From JBQCEE01 sp051960575 (GTDB lineage: Bacteria > Actinomycetota > Actinomycetes > Mycobacteriales > Jatrophihabitantaceae): a DNA stretch of 16,088 nucleotides. Where the stretch lies: positions 1-16,088 of the forward strand of contig NZ_JBQCEE010000030.1 of the NCBI RefSeq assembly GCF_051960575.1, in the 5' to 3' direction. The notes under the pieces are model-generated. The model made no database searches. It was not told where the DNA came from and was given only the letters and a program-made list of their open reading frames with translations. Position numbers and translations under genes: made by a program. Below, piece by piece: positions 8,684-15,544 of this stretch (the stretch's first letter is position 1; every line of letters starts with the position of its first letter).

Positions 8684-10663
8684 ATGACTGGGGCTGGGGA
8701 CAAGACGGCTCTGCGGTCGGTGCTGGTGGCGAACCGCGGCGAGATCGCGCGGCGGGTGTTCCGCACCTGCCGCGACCTCGGTCTGTCGACGGTCGCCGTC
8801 TTCTCCGACCCGGACGCAGGTGCACCGCACGTCCGTGAGGCCGATGCCGCGGTGCGGCTGCCCGGCAGCACGCCGTCCGAAACCTACCTGCGCATCGATG
8901 CCATCATCGCCGCTGCCCAGGCGGCGGGCGCGGACGCGGTGCACCCGGGGTACGGGTTCCTCAGCGAGAACGCGTCCTTCGCGCGCGCCGTCATCGATGC
9001 CGGGCTGACCTGGATCGGGCCGCCGCCCGACGCGATCGACGCGATGGGCAGCAAGATCGAGTCGAAGCGGCTGATGGCGGCCGCCGGCGTGCCCACGCTG
9101 CCCGAGCTCGACCCGGCTGCTGTCACCGCGGCCGACCTGCCGGTGCTCATCAAGGCCAGCGCCGGCGGCGGCGGCCGCGGCATGCGTGTCGTGCGCGACC
9201 TCGCCGACCTGCCGCAGGAGGTCGAGCTCGCCCGCGCCGAGGCGCAGTCGGCCTTCGGCGACCCGACCGTCTTCTGCGAGCCCTACCTCGCCACCGGCCG
9301 GCACATCGAGGTGCAGGTGATGGCCGACCAGGACGGCACCGTGTGGGCCGTGGGCGAGCGCGAGTGCTCGATCCAGCGCCGGCACCAGAAGGTCGTCGAG
9401 GAGGCGCCGTCGCCCCTCGTGGAGCGCGTCGACGGCATGCGCAAGCAGCTCTTCGAGGCGGCGCGCGCTGCGGCGCAGGCCGTCGGCTACACCGGCGCCG
9501 GCACCGTCGAGTTCATCGCCGACGAATCCGGACGCTTCTTCTTCCTCGAGATGAACACGCGCCTGCAGGTCGAGCACCCGGTCACCGAGTGCACCACCGG
9601 GCTCGACCTCGTGGCGCTGCAGCTCGCCGTCGCCGAGGGCACCCGCCTCGACCTCGAGCCGCCGCCGTCACGCGGCCACTCGATCGAGGTGCGGCTCTAC
9701 GCCGAGGACCCGTCGGCAGGGTGGCAGCCGCAGAGCGGCACCGTGCACCGGTTCGCCGTCCCGGGCGTCGACGTCCGCTTCGAGGTCGGCGTCAGGCCGG
9801 CCGGGCTGCGGCTCGACAGCGGCGTCGAGGACGGGAGCGTCGTCGGGATCCACTACGACCCCATGCTCGCCAAGGTGATCAGCTGGGCGCCGACGCGCAC
9901 TCAGGCGTCCCTCGCGCTCGCCACCGCACTGCAGCGCACCCAGCTGCACGGGCTGGTCACCAACCGCGACCTGCTCGTCAACGTGCTGCGGCACGAGGCG
10001 TTCCTCGCCGGCGACACCGACACCGCGTTCTTCGACCGGCACGGCCTCGACGCGCTCGCCGCACCCGTGCAGACGCCCGACGCCGTCGAGCTCGGCGCCC
10101 TCGCCGGCGCGCTCGCCCTGGACGCCGCCGCCCGCGCCGCTGCACCGGTGCTGGCCCGCATCCCGTCCGGCTGGCGCAACGTGCCGAGCCAGCCGCGGCG
10201 GGTCGAGTTCGACCGCGCGACCGTCGAGTACCGGCTCACCCGCGACGGCCTGCTGGTCGAGGGACGAGACGACGTCGTGCTTGTCTCCGCAACACCCGTT
10301 GAGGTCGTGCTGACGGTGGCCGGCGTGCAACGCCGCTTCGCCGTCGCGCAGCACGGTGACGAGGTCGACGTCGACTCGCCGCTCGGCGCGGTGCGGCTGC
10401 GCCTCGTGCCCCGCTTCGTCGACCCGGCCGACGCCGTCGCGGCCGGGTCGCTGCTCGCGCCGATGCCCGGCTCGGTCGTCCGGCTCGCCGTCGCCGTGGG
10501 CGATCGCGTGACTGCCGGCCAGCCGATCCTCTGGCTCGAGGCGATGAAGATGCAGCACCAGATCAACGCTCCGGCCGACGGTGTGGTCGCCGAGCTCCCC
10601 GTCCGTCCGGGACAACAGATCGAGGTCGGCGCCGTCCTGGCCGTCGTCCAGAGCGAGGAGTAG
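8684..10663 (+). CDS. Biotin carboxylase / biotin carrier (alpha) subunit of acyl-CoA carboxylase (AccA2-like)
   Basis: A 659-residue alpha subunit that carboxylates its own biotin with ATP and bicarbonate. The N-terminal biotin carboxylase domain begins with VLVANRGEIARRV (13-25) and has VHPGYGFLSENASFA (86-100). The ATP-grasp region carries the glycine-rich KASAGGGGRGMRVV (157-170), RHIEVQV, ERECSIQRRHQKVVEEAPSP and LEMNTRLQVEHPVTE (288-302). GLRLDSG has Arg376 at the usual catalytic position. A poorly conserved linker/BT region (about 470-580) follows, then a biotinyl domain with LLAPMPGSVV and EAMKM, in which Lys622 is the biotin site. The length is normal for methylcrotonyl-type alpha subunits. 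It pairs with the carboxyltransferase gene just upstream and corresponds to M. tuberculosis AccA2 by order and size. A biotin protein ligase encoded elsewhere would be required. Confidence 0.93.
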   Translation: MTGAGDKTALRSVLVANRGEIARRVFRTCRDLGLSTVAVFSDPDAGAPHVREADAAVRLPGSTPSETYLRIDAIIAAAQAAGADAVHPGYGFLSENASFARAVIDAGLTWIGPPPDAIDAMGSKIESKRLMAAAGVPTLPELDPAAVTAADLPVLIKASAGGGGRGMRVVRDLADLPQEVELARAEAQSAFGDPTVFCEPYLATGRHIEVQVMADQDGTVWAVGERECSIQRRHQKVVEEAPSPLVERVDGMRKQLFEAARAAAQAVGYTGAGTVEFIADESGRFFFLEMNTRLQVEHPVTECTTGLDLVALQLAVAEGTRLDLEPPPSRGHSIEVRLYAEDPSAGWQPQSGTVHRFAVPGVDVRFEVGVRPAGLRLDSGVEDGSVVGIHYDPMLAKVISWAPTRTQASLALATALQRTQLHGLVTNRDLLVNVLRHEAFLAGDTDTAFFDRHGLDALAAPVQTPDAVELGALAGALALDAAARAAAPVLARIPSGWRNVPSQPRRVEFDRATVEYRLTRDGLLVEGRDDVVLVSATPVEVVLTVAGVQRRFAVAQHGDEVDVDSPLGAVRLRLVPRFVDPADAVAAGSLLAPMPGSVVRLAVAVGDRVTAGQPILWLEAMKMQHQINAPADGVVAELPVRPGQQIEVGAVLAVVQSEE

Positions 10664-10667
10664 GGAC

Positions 10668-11834
10668 ATGGACTTTCGCGAGACGCAGGAGCAGGCCGCC
10701 CTCCGCAACGCCGTGGCCGAACTCGGCAAGCGCTACGGCCACGACTACGCCGCCCCGAAGGCGCGCGCCCGCGAGCCGCTGAGCGAGCTCTGGGCAGAGG
10801 CCGGCCGCAGCGGCTTCGTCGGCGTCAACCTGCCGGAGCAGTACGGCGGCGGCGGGGCCGGCATGTACGAGTTGGCGATCGTCGGCGAGGAGCTCAACGC
10901 GGCCGGCTGCGGCCTGCTGATGCTGGTGGTCTCCCCCGCGATCAACGGCACGATCATCGCGAAGTACGGCACCGACGAGCAGAAGCAGCGCTGGCTGCCC
11001 GGCATCGCCAGCGGCGAGACGATCATGGCGTTCGGCATCACCGAGCCCGACGCCGGCTCGAACTCGCACAACATCACCACCACCGCGCGCCGCGACGGCA
11101 GCGACTGGGTGCTCAGCGGCCGCAAGTACTACGTGAGCGGCGTCGACCACGCGCAGGCGATCCTCATCGTCGCCCGCACCGAGGACGCGAGGACGGGCAA
11201 GCTCAAGCCCGCGCTGTTCGTCTTCCCCACCGACACCCCGGGCTTCGAGTACACGGCCATCGACATGGACGTCGTCATGCCCGACAAGCAGTTCATGCTC
11301 TACCTGGACGACGTGCGGCTGCCCGCCGACGCCCTGGTCGGCGAGGACGACGCCAACGCCGCCCTCGCGCAGCTGTTCGCCGGCCTGAACCCCGAGCGGA
11401 TCATGGCCTCGGCGGGCTCGGTCGGCATGGGCCGCTACGCCCTCGACAAGGCGGTCGCGTACGCCAACGAGCGCAGCGTGTGGGGCGGCAAGCCGATCGG
11501 CACGCACCAGGGCCTCTCGCACCCGCTCGCCAAGGCGAAGATCGAGCTCGAGCTCGCGAAGCTGATGATGCAGAAGGCGGCGTCCCTCTACGACAGTGGG
11601 GACGAGATGGGTGCCGGGGAGGCCGCGAACATGGCCAAGTACGCCGCGGCCGAGGCGAGCATCGCGGCCGTCGACCAGGCCGTGCAGACCCACGGCGGCA
11701 ACGGGCTCGCGCACGAGTACGGCCTCGGCAACCTGATCATCGGTGCCCGCGTCGCGCGGATCGCCCCGGTGAGCCGCGAGATGATCCTCAACTTCGTGGC
11801 GCAGTTCAGCCTCGGCCTGCCGAAGTCGTACTGA
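10668..11834 (+). CDS. Second acyl-CoA dehydrogenase (FadE12-like)
   Basis: A 388-residue acyl-CoA dehydrogenase, only distantly similar to the first one in the operon. It shows PEQYGGGGAGMYELAIVGEE (56-75), GITEPDAGSNSHNITTTA (123-140), VLSGRKYYVSGVDHAQ (148-163) and the C-terminal QTHGGNGLAHEYGLGN. The canonical EGT base motif near the C-terminus is absent: RIAPVSREMI has Pro367 at that place. A Glu243 in LNPERIMAS lies at the isovaleryl-CoA dehydrogenase position, so it is probably active with a relocated base. It may oxidise a different chain-length or later intermediate than the first enzyme. AGGAG at 10656-10660 inside the end of the previous gene is its ribosome binding site, and the stop overlaps the next ATG by one base. 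It matches Rv0972c/fadE12 in length (388) and position, by memory. Confidence 0.88.
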   Translation: MDFRETQEQAALRNAVAELGKRYGHDYAAPKARAREPLSELWAEAGRSGFVGVNLPEQYGGGGAGMYELAIVGEELNAAGCGLLMLVVSPAINGTIIAKYGTDEQKQRWLPGIASGETIMAFGITEPDAGSNSHNITTTARRDGSDWVLSGRKYYVSGVDHAQAILIVARTEDARTGKLKPALFVFPTDTPGFEYTAIDMDVVMPDKQFMLYLDDVRLPADALVGEDDANAALAQLFAGLNPERIMASAGSVGMGRYALDKAVAYANERSVWGGKPIGTHQGLSHPLAKAKIELELAKLMMQKAASLYDSGDEMGAGEAANMAKYAAAEASIAAVDQAVQTHGGNGLAHEYGLGNLIIGARVARIAPVSREMILNFVAQFSLGLPKSY

Positions 11835-12589
11835 TGCCGGCCGTGCAGTTCGCGCAGGATCGCGGCATCGCGACCCTGACGCTCGACACCCCCGAGAACC
11901 GCAACGCGCTGTCGGCGCGGCTGGTCGGCGAGCTCGCCGAGCACCTGACAGCGGTCGCGGCGGACGACGGGGTGCGGGCGGTCGTGCTCACCCACACCGG
12001 CACCACGTTCTGCGCCGGCGCGGACCTCAAGGAGCAGACCGGCGAGGGTGGCCCGCAGGAGGGCACCCGACGCGTCGTCGCCCTCATGCGGCAGATCGTC
12101 GAGCTCCCGAAGCCGGTGATCGCCCGGCTGGACGGGCACGTGCGGGCCGGCGGCATCGGGCTCGTCGGCGCGTGCGACATCGCGGTGGCCCGCCGCGGCG
12201 TCAGCTTCGCCCTCACCGAGGTCCGGCTCGGGCTGGCGGCGGCGATGATCTCGCTGACCATCCTGCCGCGCATGACCGAGCGGGCGGCCTCGCGCTACCT
12301 GCTCACCGGCGAGGTCTTCGACGCCGACGCGGCCGTCGCGGCCGGCCTGCTCACCGCCGCGGTCGACGACCTCGATGCCGAGATCGCGCAACTCTGCGAC
12401 AATCTGCGGCTGTGCTCGCCGCAGGGACTCGCCGAGGCGAAGCCGCTGACGACACGCATCGTCCGCGACGAGTTCGAGCAGCGGGCCGAGGCGATGCAGC
12501 AGCTCTCGGCCCGGCTGTTCGCCTCGGACGAGGCCCGCGAGGGCATGACCGCCTTCCTGCAGAAGCGCCCGCCGCGCTGGGTGACATGA
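11834..12589 (+). CDS. Enoyl-CoA hydratase/isomerase family protein (EchA7/AtuE-like)
   Basis: A 251-residue crotonase-fold protein. The first oxyanion segment is FCAGADLKE (59-67) and the second is HVRAGGIGLVGACDIAVA (102-119). In classical enoyl-CoA hydratase two glutamates activate water. The second is kept as Glu129 in FALTEVRLG. The first, in the GGGxELA motif, is replaced by Gly109 in AGGIGLV, a state I associate with methylglutaconyl/isohexenylglutaconyl-type members of such clusters and with EchA7. The likely role is hydration of the carboxylated enoyl-CoA made by the carboxylase of this operon, giving a 3-hydroxy-3-carboxymethyl-acyl-CoA that would need a lyase encoded elsewhere. The ATG shares its first base with the preceding stop, and the stop overlaps the TetR start as ATGA. 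Confidence 0.87.
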   Translation: MPAVQFAQDRGIATLTLDTPENRNALSARLVGELAEHLTAVAADDGVRAVVLTHTGTTFCAGADLKEQTGEGGPQEGTRRVVALMRQIVELPKPVIARLDGHVRAGGIGLVGACDIAVARRGVSFALTEVRLGLAAAMISLTILPRMTERAASRYLLTGEVFDADAAVAAGLLTAAVDDLDAEIAQLCDNLRLCSPQGLAEAKPLTTRIVRDEFEQRAEAMQQLSARLFASDEAREGMTAFLQKRPPRWVT

Positions 12590-13188
12590 CGCATCTCGAC
12601 ACCCGGGCCCCGCAGCAGGACCGCTCGCGGGCGACCCGCGCGCGCCTGCTCGAGGCGGCCATCGACTGCCTGGCCGAACTCGGCTGGACGCAGAGCACGG
12701 TGGCCGTGATCGCCGAGCGGGCGGGTGTCTCGCGGGGCGCGGCGCAGCACCACTTCCCGACGCGCGAGGCCCTGTTCACCGCCGCGGTCGAGCAGGTGAC
12801 CGCCGAGCGGGCCGACGAGATCCGCGAGCGGTTGCAGGCGGGCACGGACACCGCGTCGATCGTCTCGGTGGTCTTCGACCTGTTCAGCGGCAAGCTCTTC
12901 CGGGCCGCGCTGACCATGTGGGTGGCCGCGGCGTCCGAGCCCGAGATGCAGTCGCTCATCGTCCCCGTCGAGGCCCGCATCGGACGCCAGGTGCACCGCC
13001 TCGTCGTCACCGCGCTTGGCGTCGACGAGTCGCGGCCGGGCGTGCGCGAGACCGTGCAGGCGACCCTCGACCTCGCGCGCGGCCTCGGCCTCGCCAACCT
13101 GCTCACCGACGACAGCGCCCGCCGCCGCCGGATCGCCACCCAGTGGGCGGCGATCATCGACGACACCCTGGTCGGCGCGCGCGCCTGA
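12586..13188 (+). CDS. TetR/AcrR family transcriptional regulator
   Basis: A 200-residue TetR-type repressor. The N-terminal helix-turn-helix spans about residues 15-64 (ATRARLLEAAIDCLAELGW, then VAVIAERAGVSRGAAQHHF), with the recognition helix around SRGAAQHHF and the usual Phe-Pro-Thr-Arg-Glu-Ala-Leu-Phe after it. The C-terminal all-helical part (about 70-200) would form the dimer and ligand pocket and resembles no specific regulator I can name. It is the last gene of the operon, its start overlapping the hydratase stop by four bases, so it is made with the enzymes and probably controls them by feedback. The palindrome at 3370-3385 is the best candidate operator in the window, and a CoA ester or free acid of the pathway substrate the likely inducer; both are inference. 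Confidence 0.92.
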   Translation: MTHLDTRAPQQDRSRATRARLLEAAIDCLAELGWTQSTVAVIAERAGVSRGAAQHHFPTREALFTAAVEQVTAERADEIRERLQAGTDTASIVSVVFDLFSGKLFRAALTMWVAAASEPEMQSLIVPVEARIGRQVHRLVVTALGVDESRPGVRETVQATLDLARGLGLANLLTDDSARRRRIATQWAAIIDDTLVGARA

Positions 13189-13208
13189 CCGGCGCCGACC
13201 CGGGTCAG
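13185..13208. terminator. Inverted repeat at the convergent gene ends, possible bidirectional terminator
   Basis: CTGACC (13185-13190) and GGTCAG (13203-13208) form a six-base stem with a 12-base loop, and each arm contains one of the two facing TGA stop codons. Inside lies a second perfect palindrome, GACCCGGGTC (13197-13206), which competes with the first. No T-run follows on either strand, as is common for actinobacterial terminators, so function is uncertain. Only 16 bases separate the two genes. Confidence 0.35.
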
Positions 13209-14203
13209 CGTGAGCGGCGGCGACCGAGCAGCCGGCGGCGCCGCGGCGGGTCGTACCGGTGCCGCGACGCACCGGCCGCCGCCTCGGGTCCCGCTGCGAG
13301 GTCGTCCTCGACCGGTTCGACCGACGAGGCGATCGGTTCGACGGTCAACGTCGCCGGGTCGTCCGACGCGTACCCGTCCGAGACACCGGCGCCCGCCGGA
13401 TCCGCCGCCGTCGTGCCGACCGACTCGTCGGCGGCACGGCGCTCGACCGCCGTCGGCCCGGGTTCGTCGTGCGGGACGCCGCCGATGATGCCGATGGTGT
13501 CGTAGCGTGCCGCGCCGGGCCCGTCAGGGGCGGCTGGTGGCGCCTCCGGCGCGCGCCGGCCGACCTCGACTCGTGTCGAGACACCCCTCGGCGTGTCCGC
13601 GCCGAAGATCGGGGTGAACGTCGGCACGGGGTCCTCCACCTGCGGCGGCCGCCGGTCGGGCAGCGTCACCGACATGGGTGCGTCCGCGGGCCCGATGTCG
13701 TGGTGGGACAGCTCGACGAGGTGGCGCTGGAAGCTCTCGATCGCGCTCGCCACGGCCGGTGCCTGGTCGGGCGTCATCCGCTCGAGCACGTCGCTGCGCA
13801 GAGCGGCGACCTGCGCCCGCAGCACGGTGAGCTCGCGGGTGAGCACGGCACGCAGGTCGCGGCGCAGGATGTCCTCCATGCGCCGGTCGTACGCGACCTC
13901 CTCCGCGTCCGGCCGGCCCGTCGCGTCGGACGTCGATGTCCCTGGGTCCGCCGACGGGCGCTCGACCTCGTCGTCCGACGCGGAGCTGTCGCTCGGTGCT
14001 GTCGGGATGACCGCCGCGGGCGCGTGGTGCCGGGCGCCGAAGAGCGCGAAGGCGCCGATGAGCACCGCCCACAGCTCGGCGAGGGCGCCGAGGCGCACCC
14101 ACCGCAGCTCCTTGCCCGTGACGACGAGCCAGGCACCGGCCGCGCCGAAGCCGAGCGCGAGCAGGACGCCGAACCCGCGCAGGACCTTGGCGCGACGCGA
14201 CAT
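13205..14203 (-). CDS. Membrane-anchored coiled-coil protein (Rv3604c-like / DUF6779-type)
   Basis: A 332-residue protein. Two hydrophobic helices (about 8-28 and 36-57) form an N-terminal membrane hairpin after a short basic MSRRAK start. An acidic Ser/Asp-rich stretch (70-105) follows, then a heptad-like helical segment (about 105-142, with MEDILRRDLRAVLTRE and LRAQVAALRSDVLERM), and a long low-complexity Pro/Ala/Asp region. It ends in a very basic tail (PPRRRRLLGRRRSR). No enzymatic motif is visible. Its place directly after the DUF3180 gene in a folP-folB-folK series corresponds to M. tuberculosis Rv3604c, an Ala/Arg/Pro-rich transmembrane protein of unknown function; I think this family is called DUF6779, with modest certainty. 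Nine bases separate it from the DUF3180 gene, so it is probably the last gene of the folate operon. Confidence 0.7.
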   Translation of the reverse strand: MSRRAKVLRGFGVLLALGFGAAGAWLVVTGKELRWVRLGALAELWAVLIGAFALFGARHHAPAAVIPTAPSDSSASDDEVERPSADPGTSTSDATGRPDAEEVAYDRRMEDILRRDLRAVLTRELTVLRAQVAALRSDVLERMTPDQAPAVASAIESFQRHLVELSHHDIGPADAPMSVTLPDRRPPQVEDPVPTFTPIFGADTPRGVSTRVEVGRRAPEAPPAAPDGPGAARYDTIGIIGGVPHDEPGPTAVERRAADESVGTTAADPAGAGVSDGYASDDPATLTVEPIASSVEPVEDDLAAGPEAAAGASRHRYDPPRRRRLLGRRRSR

Positions 14204-14212
14204 GGTCGCAGC

Positions 14213-14677
14213 CTAGTGAGCGCCGTCCTGCTGGTCGTCGCGATTGGGGTCGATGGCGGCCCGCTCGAGCGCGAGGCCGGCGACGACGAGCAGCAGCGCG
14301 GCGACGAGCACGGCGATGCCGACGCGGGCGTCCGATCCGTGGGCGGTGACCCGGCCGGCGTCCGGCAGCAGGTAGGCGAGCAGGGCGACGCAGGCGCCCA
14401 CGACGCCGGACCCCACCAGAGACGACGCCTTGCCGAGCGCGAGGCAGCGGGCGATCACGATCGCCGCCATCGGCCTGGCCCGCGGGTCGTGCCGCACCGC
14501 CCCCCGCACCCGGCGGGCGGCGACGAGCTCGACGACGGCGAGCGCGACGAGGGGCACCGCGGTCAGGTAGCGCAGGGGCGGCAGGTTGTCGTACTCGCCG
14601 CGCAGCAGCACGTACACGACGATGCCCACCACGACGAACGGGGCGAGCAGGTCGCCGGCCCGCGTCGAGCGCATCAC
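14213..14677 (-). CDS. DUF3180 family four-helix membrane protein
   Basis: A 154-residue protein with four predicted membrane helices. They lie at LLAPFVVVGIVVYVLL, at YLTAVPLVALAVVELVAA, around SSLVGSGVVGACVALLAYLL, and at VGIAVLVAALLLVVAGLAL. The N-terminal TRAGDLLAPF and the central MAAIVIARCLALGKASSLVG segment are typical of DUF3180, which sits next to folK across actinobacteria (Rv3605c in M. tuberculosis). Function is unknown. The start is either GTG at 14677 or the ATG directly after it at 14674. A GAGGGGA sequence on the minus strand about nine bases before the GTG supports either. It lies 13 bases after folK in the same operon. Confidence 0.85.
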   Translation of the reverse strand: MMRSTRAGDLLAPFVVVGIVVYVLLRGEYDNLPPLRYLTAVPLVALAVVELVAARRVRGAVRHDPRARPMAAIVIARCLALGKASSLVGSGVVGACVALLAYLLPDAGRVTAHGSDARVGIAVLVAALLLVVAGLALERAAIDPNRDDQQDGAH

Positions 14678-14690
14678 GGCCGCCGTCCCC

Positions 14691-15182
14691 TCATGCCAGC
14701 ACCAGGTCGTCGCGTCGCCGGACGCCGGTGACCTCGTCGGCGTCGAGCGCGGCGATCAGGTCGCGCACGGGCCGCGCGCCGAGGGTCGCGTCGCCGTCGA
14801 GGGCCAGCCAGGGCACGAGCACGAACGCGCGCTCGGCGGCGCGCGGGTGCGGCAGCGTGAGCAGCGGGTCGTCGCTCACGACGCCGGGCACGTCGACCAC
14901 GTCGACGTCCAGGGTGCGCGGACCCCAGCGCACCTCACGCACGCGTCCGGACGCCGTCTCGACGGCCTGCCCGCGCTCGAGCCAGTCCTGGGGCGCGGCG
15001 TCGGGGTCGTCGACGAGCAGGATCGCGTTGAGGAAGTCGTCCTGCGGCACGTCGCCCCACGGCGCGGTCTCGAACACGGGCGACACCCCGACCAGCCACG
15101 GCCGCACGGCGTCGACCGCGAGGTGCAGCATGGCCATGCGGTCCCCGAGGTTCGACCCGATCGACAGCACCGCGCTGCTCAT
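14691..15182 (-). CDS. folK: 2-amino-4-hydroxy-6-hydroxymethyldihydropteridine pyrophosphokinase (HPPK)
   Basis: A 163-residue cytoplasmic enzyme that transfers pyrophosphate from ATP to 6-hydroxymethyl-7,8-dihydropterin, preparing it for dihydropteroate synthase. Family marks are the N-terminal LSIGSNLGDR, the ETAPWGDVPQDDFLNA loop (residues 38-53), the metal/ATP-binding RWGPRTLDVDVV in which the two Asp coordinate magnesium, and LPHPRAAERAFVLVPW. The length is usual. The ATG overlaps the folB stop as ATGA, so both are translated together. Order folP-folB-folK followed by DUF3180 is the standard actinobacterial arrangement. Identification is firm. Confidence 0.97.
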   Translation of the reverse strand: MSSAVLSIGSNLGDRMAMLHLAVDAVRPWLVGVSPVFETAPWGDVPQDDFLNAILLVDDPDAAPQDWLERGQAVETASGRVREVRWGPRTLDVDVVDVPGVVSDDPLLTLPHPRAAERAFVLVPWLALDGDATLGARPVRDLIAALDADEVTGVRRRDDLVLA

Positions 15183-15544
15183 GTGCGGGCCTTACGGACG
15201 GTCACCGCGACATCGGTGAAGGTGAGCGGGATCGGCGCCGACGGCTTGTGCACCGTCACCGTCGCGGCCTCGACGCGCGGGTCGGCGAGGCATGCGTCGA
15301 CCAGCTTGTGCGCGAGGGTCTCGATGAGGTCGAACGGCGGGCCCGCCACGATCGCCGCCAGCGACTCGGCCAGCTCGCCGTAGTGCACCGTCCGCGTCAG
15401 GTCGTCGGTCTCGGCGGCCGGCGCGGTGTCGAGCTCGAGGACGGCGTCGATGACGAAGTCCTGCCCCTCGCGCTTCTCGAACTCGAACACGCCGTGGTGG
15501 CCGAAGACCCGCAGGCCGGTCAGCGTGATGCGGTCACCGGCCAC
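15179..15544 (-). CDS. folB: Dihydroneopterin aldolase
   Basis: A 121-residue aldolase that cleaves 7,8-dihydroneopterin to 6-hydroxymethyl-7,8-dihydropterin and glycolaldehyde. It starts DRITLTGLRVFGHHGVFEFE, the family signature, and retains LIETLAHKLVDACL with the pterin-binding Glu and VTVHKPSAPIP with the catalytic Lys. I choose the GTG at 15544, since VAGDRITLTG gives the normal N-terminus; an upstream extension of the frame reads as out-of-frame folP sequence. The chosen start lies 11 bases inside the end of folP, implying translational coupling. Confidence 0.95.
   Translation of the reverse strand: MAGDRITLTGLRVFGHHGVFEFEKREGQDFVIDAVLELDTAPAAETDDLTRTVHYGELAESLAAIVAGPPFDLIETLAHKLVDACLADPRVEAATVTVHKPSAPIPLTFTDVAVTVRKART

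Noticed and set aside
7033..10663. Assigning the carboxylase firmly as methylcrotonyl-CoA carboxylase or geranyl-CoA carboxylase
   Set aside because: The beta subunit belongs to that group, but I cannot identify substrate-size determinants by eye, and the neighbours fit either route or a third one.
5885..11834. Idea that the two acyl-CoA dehydrogenases form a heteromeric alpha2beta2 enzyme as in steroid catabolism
   Set aside because: In such pairs only one subunit normally keeps the catalytic base and the genes are adjacent; here both keep a candidate Glu243 and the genes are separated by the two carboxylase genes.
13259..14731. 490-residue plus-strand open frame opposite the membrane protein and DUF3180 genes
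   Set aside because: Its translation is Arg/Asp/Gly-rich with no recognisable domain, and the minus strand has coherent membrane proteins in a conserved gene order.
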